A stretch of DNA of 5,836 nt, taken from assembly GCA_044868105.1 (NCBI GenBank), contig JBIOWC010000302.1, positions 1 to 5,836 of the forward strand, in the 5' to 3' direction. The stretch is from JBFMDH01 sp044868105. GTDB taxonomy: Bacteria > Acidobacteriota > Blastocatellia > UBA7656. Below the pieces are notes generated by a model that made no database searches, had not been told where the DNA came from, and worked only from the letters and a program-made list of their open reading frames with translations. Positions within the stretch are counted from its first letter, which is position 1; each line of letters starts with the position of its first letter. The translations under genes were made by a program, and so were the position numbers. Positions 1 to 5,836 of the stretch are shown here, piece by piece.

Positions 1-1096
1 CAGGGATCAGTTTGATTAAAATCTCAACGCCCCACCCGGCGAGCAGTAAACCGAGAATGCCGCCGCCAATCGAGAGCAATAAACTTTCGGTGAGCAGTTG
101 GCGAATGAGTCGTAAGCGACCCGCGCCCAGGGCCGCGCGCACAGCAATCTCTTTATAACGCGCAGTGGTTCGCGCCAGCATCAGGTTGGCGACGTTGGCG
201 CAGGCAATCAATAAGACGCAACCGACGGCGCCCGTCAACACCAGGAGTCCGAGGCTATAATCGCTCACCAAATCTTTGTGAAAAGGAATAAGGCGCGCCC
301 CGACATTGACATTATTATCCGGGTATTGCTCTTCGATGGCTCTCGCGAGGCCATCCATTTCCGTTTGCGCCTGTTGAATTGTCACCCCGGATTTGAGGCG
401 CGCCATACCTTTCAGAAAACGAAAACCGCGCCGTTCGGTCATCGGTTTCTTTTCAATTTCGGGTTCCGAATCAATAGCCGGGGTGACCCAAATTTCAATG
501 GGGTCGGCTTGAATCGGAAATTGAAATCCGGCCGGCATCACGCCGATGATTTCAAATGGTTTGCGGTCCAGCGTAACCGTTTGCCCGATGACATTTTTAT
601 CCGCGCCGAAAAGACGTTGCCAGAGACTCAGGCTGATGATGGCCGCGCGACTTGACGTCTTGCCGCCGACCTTTTCATCTTCGCGAGTAAAGCTTCGACC
701 CAGCAACGGTCGAACGCGCAGCAGATCAAACATCTCCGCCGAGACCACTTGCCCGCTCAGTTGTACAGGTTGCCCTTTGTCGGTCATCGAAAACCCCGCA
801 TTGCGATAGATGGCAATCCCTTCGAAGGATTGCTGACGCTCGCGCCAATCAAAAAAGTCCGGGTAAGAGACCGACATTTTGTCATCCGCCTTGCGGGTAT
901 TGGACTCCCACACGGCCACCAGTTGTTCAGGTTCGTTGTACGGCAAAGGCCGCAGCAATACCGCATTGACGACCGAGAAAATCGCCGTGTTGGCGCCAAT
1001 GCCGAGCGTAATCGCGATAACGGCAACGACGGTGAAGCCCGGATTTTTAAACAGCATTCTTGCGCCGTAGCGCAGGTCTTGTATGAAAGATTGCAT
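1..1096 (-). CDS. ADOP-family (MacB/FtsX-like) permease, N-terminal part, cut by left edge
   Basis: This is the first 365 residues of an inner-membrane permease of the duplicated MacB/FtsX type; the frame stays open to the left edge, so the C-terminal half lies outside. It starts MQSFIQDLRYGARML, followed by a first membrane segment (about residues 22-45) with the family motif LGIGANTAIFSVVNAVLLRP. Residues about 50-275 form a MacB-like periplasmic domain (FDLLRVRPLLGRSF at 123-136, IIGVMPAGFQFP at 183-194). A second membrane segment covers about 283-305 (VLLIACANVANLMLART). The cytoplasmic coupling motif YKEIAVRAALGAGRLRLIRQ is at 314-333, and a third membrane segment is at about 338-362. 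The ATG is supported by AAAGGTG four bases upstream. Family members are usually about 800 residues with a second FtsX half, so roughly half is seen. No N-terminal prefix domain is present. The transported substrate and ATPase partner cannot be read from the sequence. The family call is firm; the role is inference. Confidence 0.93.
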   Translation of the reverse strand, partial: MQSFIQDLRYGARMLFKNPGFTVVAVIAITLGIGANTAIFSVVNAVLLRPLPYNEPEQLVAVWESNTRKADDKMSVSYPDFFDWRERQQSFEGIAIYRNAGFSMTDKGQPVQLSGQVVSAEMFDLLRVRPLLGRSFTREDEKVGGKTSSRAAIISLSLWQRLFGADKNVIGQTVTLDRKPFEIIGVMPAGFQFPIQADPIEIWVTPAIDSEPEIEKKPMTERRGFRFLKGMARLKSGVTIQQAQTEMDGLARAIEEQYPDNNVNVGARLIPFHKDLVSDYSLGLLVLTGAVGCVLLIACANVANLMLARTTARYKEIAVRAALGAGRLRLIRQLLTESLLLSIGGGILGLLLAGWGVEILIKLIP

Positions 1097-1100
1097 AAGT

Positions 1101-1107
1101 CACCTTT
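1101..1107 (-). promoter_or_regulatory. Ribosome binding site of the left-edge permease
   Basis: On the minus strand AAAGGTG lies four bases before the ATG at 1096. It fixes the start of a gene that is open to the window edge. The heptad repeat of the neighbouring intergenic element begins only five bases further upstream (1113), so this site is very close to the AT-rich arm of that element. Confidence 0.75.
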
Positions 1108-1112
1108 AATAA

Positions 1113-1320
1113 TTTTGGATTTTGGATTTTGGATGACCGCTGCACCGTTGAACCCAGGCCCTCGGCGAGTTGGATTTTTAATCAAGCCCAGCACAGCAGC
1201 GCACGGCTCTTCGGCCTTCTCGCTCAATCCAAAATCGAAAATCTCAAATCTCAAATCCTGAGAATCCAAAATCGAAAATCCAAAATTCAGATAATCCAAA
1301 ATTTAAAATCCAAAATCGAA
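1113..1320. repeat. Heptamer-repeat element A (inverted heptad arms around a core)
   Basis: The left arm is three perfect TTTTGGA heptads at 1113-1133. A core of about 90 bases (1135-1224) follows. The right arm (1228-1320) is made of complementary heptads (TCCAAAA, TCGAAAA, TCTCAAA, TTTAAAA) in three blocks starting at 1228, 1265 and 1295, separated by short breaks near 1259-1264 and 1288-1294. The arms are reverse complements over many positions, so a transcript could fold them into a long A/U-rich stem. The element ends in AAAATCGAA at 1320, exactly as element B does, and its last 31 bases (1290-1320) match 2494-2524 at 29 positions. The core shares CCGCTGCAC, a GAGTT, TCAAG and a GCTCT-N2-GGCCT stretch with the core of element B, so the two are probably related but diverged. 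No gene is supported inside it. Confidence 0.85.
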
Positions 1321-1415
1321 GTTTCAGACGGTGAATATCAGAGGTCCGAGCAGCCTCGAACATTCATTCGGTTAAATTAACGAGTTTGCTTAGTTATGCG
1401 TGAATGGTTCTTGGA
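1321..1415. other. Remainder of the 319-base intergenic gap; no gene or terminator seen
   Basis: This stretch lies between the stop codon of the solenoid gene and element A. It contains a short inverted repeat (GTTAA-A-TTAAC near 1372-1382) and a weak four-base stem (GAGG/CCTC around 1342-1358), neither followed by a T-run on the minus strand. I see no credible terminator, promoter or small gene here. Confidence 0.5.
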
Positions 1416-2306
1416 TTAGAGTTTTTCCAATCGAATCGAGCCATCGCCGGTTTTTAAGGAGAGCAATCGGCCGCCGCCGTTTAAGCGTCCGCGAATTTCG
1501 CGCTCGCCAGTGCGACCCGAAACCGTGACCGGCATATTCAAATCAATGTGCCCGTCACTGGTATGGAGTTCAACATCCGCGGAAATATTTTCCGGTATGC
1601 GAAGCGTCAAATCGCCGTCGCCGGTTTTCAAGGTCCAATTCGATTCGGCTTTTGACCCTTCCGTCGCTGCGGCTTCAATGCCGCCATCGCCTGTGCGAAT
1701 GTCGAGCACGTCAAAGCGTCCGTTGATGCGAATGCGTCCGTCGCCGGTCTCGGCGCGCAGTGCGCCGTCCATCCCGGTGGCGTCTATGCGTCCATCGCCG
1801 GTATTCAAAGTGACATCGCCGCTGACATTGCGCATTTCAATATTGCCGTCGCCGGTCGAGGCGCGCAGCCGACCTTGCAACTGCGACAGGTTGAGTTTGC
1901 CATCGCCGCTTTGCAAAGCGATTTCGCCGCGTACGCCTTGTATCTCGACGTTGCCGTCGCCGGTGTGCAGGTCGAGGTTGGCTTCCATCGGCACTTTGAT
2001 TTCAATATCAACGCGCCGCGTGCCCCAATTCATTTGAAACCATTTACGCGGGAACCGAAGCTCGATTTCAATGGTATCGCCGTTTTGACGATCGGTAATC
2101 GTGATGCCGTCGCCGCCGATTTTCCAACCTTGAGTGGTGACGCGCGCGTCAACCGTTTTACCTTCTACGGCGGTGACGCGAATATTCGCATCACTGGTTT
2201 TAACCTGCACTCTCGGTGTCGTCTCTACCGAATATTTTTTCGTCCACTCATCGGCCGAAGCCAATGGCAGGAACGAAAGCAACGCCATGCAAATTGCTAC
2301 TAACAT
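1416..2306 (-). CDS. Exported DUF4097-type beta-solenoid repeat protein
   Basis: A 296-residue protein resembling the DUF4097/putative-adhesin families, for which no reaction is known. Residues 1-18 form a short hydrophobic signal peptide ending LASA before DE, giving a good signal peptidase I site and predicted export; the n-region has no Lys or Arg, which is unusual. There is no lipobox and no other clear membrane segment. From residue 115 a TGDG (or SGDG) motif recurs at 115, 133, 151, 169, 187 and 205, exactly 18 residues apart, then at 228, 249 (TSDG) and 286. Each is followed by an alternating hydrophobic strand such as NIEM or RIDA, as expected for stacked rungs of a beta-solenoid. An early related motif, TSDANIRV, is at 37-44. 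The ATG is fixed by AGGAGGT four bases upstream and an in-frame TAA seven codons before it. It sits between permease genes on the same strand with gaps of 218 and 319 bases. A role in the envelope together with the permeases is inference. Confidence 0.88.
   Translation of the reverse strand: MLVAICMALLSFLPLASADEWTKKYSVETTPRVQVKTSDANIRVTAVEGKTVDARVTTQGWKIGGDGITITDRQNGDTIEIELRFPRKWFQMNWGTRRVDIEIKVPMEANLDLHTGDGNVEIQGVRGEIALQSGDGKLNLSQLQGRLRASTGDGNIEMRNVSGDVTLNTGDGRIDATGMDGALRAETGDGRIRINGRFDVLDIRTGDGGIEAAATEGSKAESNWTLKTGDGDLTLRIPENISADVELHTSDGHIDLNMPVTVSGRTGEREIRGRLNGGGRLLSLKTGDGSIRLEKL
1683..1964 (-). repeat. Coding tandem repeat, 54-base (18-residue) period, TGDG rungs
   Basis: Six copies of the [TS]GDG motif of the solenoid protein (residues 115-208) are spaced by exactly 54 bases. 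In the plus strand this shows as a recurring CCRTCGCCGGT-like word near 1684, 1738, 1792, 1846, 1900 and 1954. Bases between the motifs are well diverged, so this is an old structural repeat and not a recent tandem expansion. Less regular copies continue to about 1440. Confidence 0.85.
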
Positions 2307-2310
2307 ATGA

Positions 2311-2317
2311 ACCTCCT
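2311..2317 (-). promoter_or_regulatory. Strong ribosome binding site of the solenoid gene
   Basis: On the minus strand AGGAGGT, a near-complete anti-16S match, lies four bases before the ATG at 2306. It is the strongest Shine-Dalgarno in the window. It supports independent translation of this gene despite the repeat element upstream. Confidence 0.85.
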
Positions 2318-2348
2318 GATGGTTTTACTGAGCAGTCCGACAAATACA

Positions 2349-2524
2349 TTTTGGATTTTAGATTTTGGATTTTAGATTGCCGCTGCACAAGCGACCCAAC
2401 GACCAGCGGCGGCCGAGTTTTGCAGTCAAGTTATAAGGAAAGTACCGCAGCTCTATGGCCTCCGATAATCCAAAATCTAAAATCTAAAATCCAGATAATC
2501 CAAAATCTAAAATCTAAAATCGAA
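2349..2524. repeat. Heptamer-repeat element B (inverted heptad arms around a core)
   Basis: The left arm is four alternating heptads, TTTTGGA and TTTTAGA, at 2349-2376. The core (about 2377-2463) starts with GCCGCTGCAC. The right arm holds complementary TCCAAAA and TCTAAAA heptads arranged as two 30-base units. Within these, the 28 bases at 2464-2491 are repeated identically at 2494-2521. The element ends AAAATCGAA at 2524, directly against the stop codon of the 805-residue permease (2525-2527). It fills most of the 218-base gap before the solenoid gene. It matches element A in arm sequence, arm polarity, core start and right boundary. No gene, terminator with T-run, or transposase is seen inside it, and no flanking target duplication is obvious. 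Confidence 0.87.
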
Positions 2525-4942
2525 TCATTCGTATCTGAGCGCCGTTAACGGGTCCACTCTGGTGGCCCGACGCGCTGGCACCAAACAGGCTGCCAGCGCC
2601 ACTCCTGTCAAAATGAGTGAAACCGCAATGAAGGTCAGCAAGTCGGCGGTACTCACTTCAAATAAAATATTTTTCATCAACCCGGTGAGCATTCGGGCGC
2701 CCAGAAGTCCGATGATGATGCCGATGAGGGCAAGCCCCATTCCCTGTTTCAGGATGAGCCATAAAACGTCCCTGGTTTGGGCGCCGAGCGCCAGCCGGAT
2801 GCCGATTTCATTGGTGCGTTGCGAGACCGCGTAGGACATCACCCCATAAATCCCCACGACGGCCAGCAACACCGCCAGTCCGGCAAACAGGTTTAAGGTC
2901 TGCATGGTCAGCCGGTCTGCGATAATCGTTTGCGCCATTAATGCTTCCATGGTGCTGACATTGCCGATGGGTTGGTCTTTATCAAGCTCTAAAATCGCCT
3001 TGCGAACCGCGCCCGTCAGTTTCAAGGGGTCGCCCTGGGTGCGAACCGCAACCGCAAGATAACGGCTCGGCAATTGCGGTAACGGCATATACATCTCCTG
3101 GCGCGTTGGGGTTTTGAGGTCTTGATGTTTGATGTCTTCGACGACCCCGACAATCAATAACCACGGCGTATTAAGATTATTTCCAGACCCCAGGCGCACA
3201 CGCTTGCCTAACACCTCTTCACCTTGCCAGAAGGTGCGCGCCATCGTTTCGTTGATGATGACGACCGGTTGTGAGGTTGCCGTGTCCTGCTCGGTAAAAG
3301 TGCGCCCTTTGATTAATTTCATCCCTAAGGCTTGGAAATAATCCGGGCTGATTGAACGACGATTGGCATTCGGGCTTTGACCGGGAGAAGCCGGCGGTTG
3401 CCCTTCGACGGTAAAATTGCCCGAACTATTATTGCCACTGAGCGGCAGGACGGAGGTTCCGCCGACCGCTTCGACACCGGGGAGGCTGGCGACCTTGGCC
3501 AACGCTTGCTGGTAGAAATTGATAAGCTGTTCTTTGCTGGCAAATTTTTGCGGCAACGATAAATCCATGACCAGCAAATTTTCAGGGCGAAATCCGGTCT
3601 TCACCGATTTCAATTGAACAAAACTTTTAATCAGCAGCCCGGCGCCAATGAGTAAAATCATGGTTAAGGCCACTTCGCTGATGACCAGTAGACGGCGCGT
3701 GCGATTGCGGCGCAGATTTGCGGTCACGCTCTTGCCGCTCTCTTTTAATGAGTCATTGAGTTGCGGGCGGGTGGCTTGCAGCGCCGGAGAGAGTCCGAAG
3801 ATGAGGCCGGTTGCCAGTGAAAGCGCCAAGGTAACGCCCAGGACTTGACGGTCAATGACAACTTCCTGAAATCTGGGCAGATTGCCTTGCGCCATTGCCA
3901 ACAGCAAATCCACCCCCCACCAGGCCAATAAAATTCCGATGGCGCCGCCGATAATCGAAAGCACTAAACTTTCAGTCAAAAGTTGGCGAACTAGGCGCCA
4001 ACGGGTCGCGCCAAGCGCCAGGCGTATGGCGATTTCGCGCTGCCGTACGGCCGCCCGCGCGAGCAACAAGTTCGCGACATTCGCACAGGCAATCAGCAAC
4101 ACCAAACCGACGGCAATCAAAAGCATCCACAAAGCCGTTCGACTGTTGCCAACGGTCTGTTCGTAAAGCGAAACCAGTTGCACGCTATGCCCGACATTGG
4201 TTTGCACTTTTTCGTCTTCCATGTGCTGAACAATGGCCTTCAACTCGGCTTCCGCCTGTCCTTGAGAAACCTCAGGCTTCAGTCTGGCGATGACTTGAAG
4301 GTTGTGATTGCCGAAATTGGTTTTCTGCTGGTCAGTGAAGGCAATGGGGCGCGCCAGTTGAGTGCTATCCTGAAATTGAAAGGTGTTTGGCATCACCCCA
4401 ACGACCTGACAACTTTCGCCATCGAGGGTGATGGTTCGGTTGACGACCTGCGGGTTGCCGCCAAATCGGCGTTGCCATAAGCCGTAACTTAAAACCACCA
4501 CCTGATTTTGACCGGGATGATCTTCCGCTTCGATGAAGCCGCGCCCGATGAGGGGTTTGACCCCCAGCAGAGCAAAATAGTTGGCGGATACGGTTAACGC
4601 CGATACCTGCTCGGGGTCGTTTTCATCCGTGAGGTTATATTGGGTAAAATCCACGGCCGCCAGTTGTGAAAAGGACTGCGCCTGTTTTTGCCAGACGACG
4701 AACTCGGCGGGCGATACACTGGTTTGCGCGAATCCTTGTTGGGTCCGGGTCTCCCAGATGATCATCAACTGCGCTGATGATTCAAAGGGCAGGGGTTTTA
4801 AAAGCACGGCATTAACGATACTGAAAATCGCCGTATTGGCGCCGATGCCGAGGGCAATGGCGACGATGGCCATGAAGGATACCGCGCGGCTTTTGAGCAA
4901 GCTGCGAACCGCATAACGAAGGTCTTGCCAGAGGGTTTCCAT
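2525..4942 (-). CDS. ADOP-family (MacB/FtsX-like) permease, complete, 805 residues
   Basis: A full-length inner-membrane permease with two MacB-periplasmic/FtsX units in one chain, the ADOP layout. The first half has a membrane segment at about 22-45 (LGIGANTAIFSIVNAVLLKP), a periplasmic domain at about 50-260 (VVGVMPNTFQF at 180-190) and membrane segments at about 270-295, 322-348 and 366-388. The coupling motif REIAIRLALGATRWRLVRQ is at 302-320. The second half has a membrane segment at about 417-438, a periplasmic domain at about 445-660 (RRSISPDYFQALGMKLIKGR at 528-547) and membrane segments at about 682-705, 726-750 and 767-790. Its coupling motif NEIGIRLALGAQTRDVLWL is at 711-729. It ends in the typical DPLTALRYE. 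Length is normal for the family. No ATP-binding domain is fused or adjacent. ATG at 4942 has AGGAAAG in front, only eight bases after the preceding permease, so the two form an operon. Family members are usually annotated as MacB-like or efflux permeases; the substrate is unknown. Confidence 0.96.
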   Translation of the reverse strand: METLWQDLRYAVRSLLKSRAVSFMAIVAIALGIGANTAIFSIVNAVLLKPLPFESSAQLMIIWETRTQQGFAQTSVSPAEFVVWQKQAQSFSQLAAVDFTQYNLTDENDPEQVSALTVSANYFALLGVKPLIGRGFIEAEDHPGQNQVVVLSYGLWQRRFGGNPQVVNRTITLDGESCQVVGVMPNTFQFQDSTQLARPIAFTDQQKTNFGNHNLQVIARLKPEVSQGQAEAELKAIVQHMEDEKVQTNVGHSVQLVSLYEQTVGNSRTALWMLLIAVGLVLLIACANVANLLLARAAVRQREIAIRLALGATRWRLVRQLLTESLVLSIIGGAIGILLAWWGVDLLLAMAQGNLPRFQEVVIDRQVLGVTLALSLATGLIFGLSPALQATRPQLNDSLKESGKSVTANLRRNRTRRLLVISEVALTMILLIGAGLLIKSFVQLKSVKTGFRPENLLVMDLSLPQKFASKEQLINFYQQALAKVASLPGVEAVGGTSVLPLSGNNSSGNFTVEGQPPASPGQSPNANRRSISPDYFQALGMKLIKGRTFTEQDTATSQPVVIINETMARTFWQGEEVLGKRVRLGSGNNLNTPWLLIVGVVEDIKHQDLKTPTRQEMYMPLPQLPSRYLAVAVRTQGDPLKLTGAVRKAILELDKDQPIGNVSTMEALMAQTIIADRLTMQTLNLFAGLAVLLAVVGIYGVMSYAVSQRTNEIGIRLALGAQTRDVLWLILKQGMGLALIGIIIGLLGARMLTGLMKNILFEVSTADLLTFIAVSLILTGVALAACLVPARRATRVDPLTALRYE

Positions 4943-4945
4943 AAA

Positions 4946-4952
4946 CTTTCCT
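4946..4952 (-). promoter_or_regulatory. Ribosome binding site overlapping the upstream stop codon
   Basis: On the minus strand the sequence reads TAGGAAAGTTTATG. The TAG stop of the preceding permease (4953-4951) supplies the first bases of the AGGAAAG Shine-Dalgarno of the 805-residue permease. Terminating ribosomes therefore sit on the start site of the next gene, which points to translational coupling of the two paralogues. Confidence 0.8.
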
Positions 4953-5836
4953 ATTCGTATCTGAGAGCCACCATCGGATCAACTTTCATCGCTCGTCGCG
5001 CCGGCACGTAACAAGCCAATAACGCTACCCCGGCCAGGGTCACGGCAACGCCTGCAAAAGTTAGAGGGTCGGTGGCGCTCACGCTAAAGAGCAAGGTCTG
5101 CATTAGGCGGGTTAATCCAATAGCTCCGACGATGCCAACGCCGATGCCGATGCAGGTCAGGATGAACCCTTGACCAAGAACAAGTTTTAAAACGTCACCC
5201 GCCTGTGCTCCCAGTGCCAGACGGATACCGATCTCCTGCGTCTGTTGCGAGACCGTATATGAGATAACCCCGTAAATTCCGGTTAGCGTCAACAGCAGGC
5301 CAGTCACCCCGAAGAGGGTAAACAGCAAGGCATAAAATCGCGGTTGCGCAACGGTGTCTGAAATCGCCTTTTCGAGGGGCTGCACATTAGTTACCGGCAC
5401 GGTCTTGTCACCTGAACGAATGGTTTCGGTAAAACTTCGGGTTAAGGAGGCCGGGTCGTTGGTCGTCCGCACAAAGAAGTTGCCCCAACCCCAACTGTTT
5501 TGTTGAAAAGGCAGGTAGAGTTCCGGGGTCGCCGCTTTGGTCAAACTACTGTGATGGACATCGCCAATGATGCCGACGATCTCCCATTGTTTCGGGTCAC
5601 CATCGTTTTGATTCGCGCCGATGCGTGAGAGATGTTTGCCGATAGGGTCTTCACCGGGAAAGTAAGCCGCAGCCAACGCTTCGTTGATGATCGCGGCGCC
5701 GGTGCCGCCCCGCTGGTCTTGCTCGGTAAAGTAACGGCCTTTAAGCAAGGGAATCCTCATCGCCTGAAAATAATCCGGCGTGACGCTGCGATTACTGGCT
5801 GCAGGCTCCTTCCCGGCTTGCGGCTTTTCGTGTTCA
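4951..5836 (-). CDS. ADOP-family (MacB/FtsX-like) permease, C-terminal part, cut by right edge
   Basis: The last 294 residues of another duplicated MacB/FtsX-type permease. The frame is open to the right edge, so the internal Met at 5760 (MRIPLLKGRYF) is not the true start: family sequence continues upstream of it as NRSVTPDYFQA. Visible residues 1-165 are the end of the second periplasmic domain (RYFTEQD, IINEALAAAYFPGEDPIGKHL, WEIVGIIGDVHH). A membrane segment follows at about 168-193 (LLLTLTGIYGVISYTV), then the coupling motif TQEIGIRLALGAQAGDVLKL and two more membrane segments at about 223-245 and 255-278. It ends DPMVALRYE, nearly the same as the neighbour's DPLTALRYE. The last 13 coding bases before both stops are identical (CTCAGATACGAAT). 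It is a diverged paralogue of the 805-residue permease, first in the visible operon, with that gene eight bases downstream. Its ATPase partner and substrate are not visible. Confidence 0.93.
   Translation of the reverse strand, partial: EHEKPQAGKEPAASNRSVTPDYFQAMRIPLLKGRYFTEQDQRGGTGAAIINEALAAAYFPGEDPIGKHLSRIGANQNDGDPKQWEIVGIIGDVHHSSLTKAATPELYLPFQQNSWGWGNFFVRTTNDPASLTRSFTETIRSGDKTVPVTNVQPLEKAISDTVAQPRFYALLFTLFGVTGLLLTLTGIYGVISYTVSQQTQEIGIRLALGAQAGDVLKLVLGQGFILTCIGIGVGIVGAIGLTRLMQTLLFSVSATDPLTFAGVAVTLAGVALLACYVPARRAMKVDPMVALRYE

Noticed and set aside
749..1299. Open frames on both strands across element A and the start of the left permease
   Set aside because: They run antisense to or out of frame with a clear permease domain, and their tails are heptad translations such as ILDFGF or SKIENLKSK. 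These low-complexity peptides arise from the repeat itself.
1440..1964. RTX-type calcium-binding nonapeptide repeats
   Set aside because: The 18-residue period equals two nonapeptides, but the motif is xTGDGxIxh and lacks the GGxGxDxUx consensus, so the resemblance is only in period and Gly/Asp content.
1510..2037. A 175-codon plus-strand frame opposite the solenoid gene
   Set aside because: It is rich in repeated PSPV because it is the complement of the TGDG repeat. The minus-strand frame has a signal peptide, a strong ribosome binding site and a recognisable fold pattern.
2464..2521. Possible CRISPR-like direct repeats
   Set aside because: The 28-base repeats are separated by only two bases and are made of internal heptads. 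There are no spacers and no cas genes.
2307..2524. Rho-independent terminator between the 805-residue permease and the solenoid gene
   Set aside because: The arms could pair but are A/U-rich with a core loop of nearly 90 bases and no GC stem followed by a U-run, so a classical terminator is not supported.
1113..2524. Composite transposon carrying the solenoid gene between two flanking elements
   Set aside because: The flanking elements are direct and not mirror-image copies, no transposase is present, and no target-site duplication is visible. Two independent insertions or spreads of one repeat family are simpler.
2216..2548. A 110-codon plus-strand frame spanning element B
   Set aside because: It starts antisense inside the solenoid gene and then translates the heptads (ILDFRFWILD, QNLKSKIQ). 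No ribosome binding site or domain supports it.
4951..5760. Taking the Met at 5760 as the start of a 269-residue protein
   Set aside because: The same frame continues upstream to the window edge with family sequence (NRSVTPDYFQA) matching the paralogue's RRSISPDYFQA, so the gene is cut by the edge and is not a short protein.

Overview
The window looks like a chromosomal segment of an Acidobacteriota member, possibly from the Blastocatellia side of the phylum. Three of its four genes are MacB/FtsX-type permeases with the architecture of the 'acidobacterial duplicated orphan permease' (ADOP) family, which expands into large paralogous sets in that phylum. Base composition is moderate. The taxonomic call rests on family knowledge and was not tested by a search.

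All four genes lie on the minus strand and read from right to left. First is the 3' part of an ADOP permease (4951-5836, cut by the right edge). Eight bases later comes a complete 805-residue ADOP permease (2525-4942), whose Shine-Dalgarno overlaps the stop codon of the gene before it. A 218-base gap follows, filled almost entirely by a heptamer-repeat element. Next is a 296-residue exported DUF4097-type beta-solenoid protein (1416-2306) with a strict 18-residue TGDG repeat. A 319-base gap carries a second copy of the same kind of heptamer-repeat element. Last is the first 365 residues of a third ADOP permease (1-1096, cut by the left edge).

The two permeases on the right are probably cotranscribed and translationally coupled. 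The other two genes may belong to the same transcript, since no convincing terminator is visible, but each also has its own good ribosome binding site. No ATP-binding subunit or periplasmic adaptor is encoded in the window, which fits the 'orphan' label. The substrate is unknown. The solenoid protein is predicted to be exported to the compartment into which the large MacB-like domains of the permeases project, so a shared envelope function is possible but is inference only.

The most unusual feature is the pair of intergenic elements. Each has a short left arm of TTTTGGA/TTTTAGA heptads, a core of about 90 bases, and a longer right arm of the complementary TCCAAAA/TCTAAAA heptads in roughly 30-base units. 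Both end in the same AAAATCGAA boundary. They look like a dispersed, inverted-arm repeat family similar in style to the heptameric STRR repeats of cyanobacteria. I see no convincing evidence of a wholly new multi-gene system.
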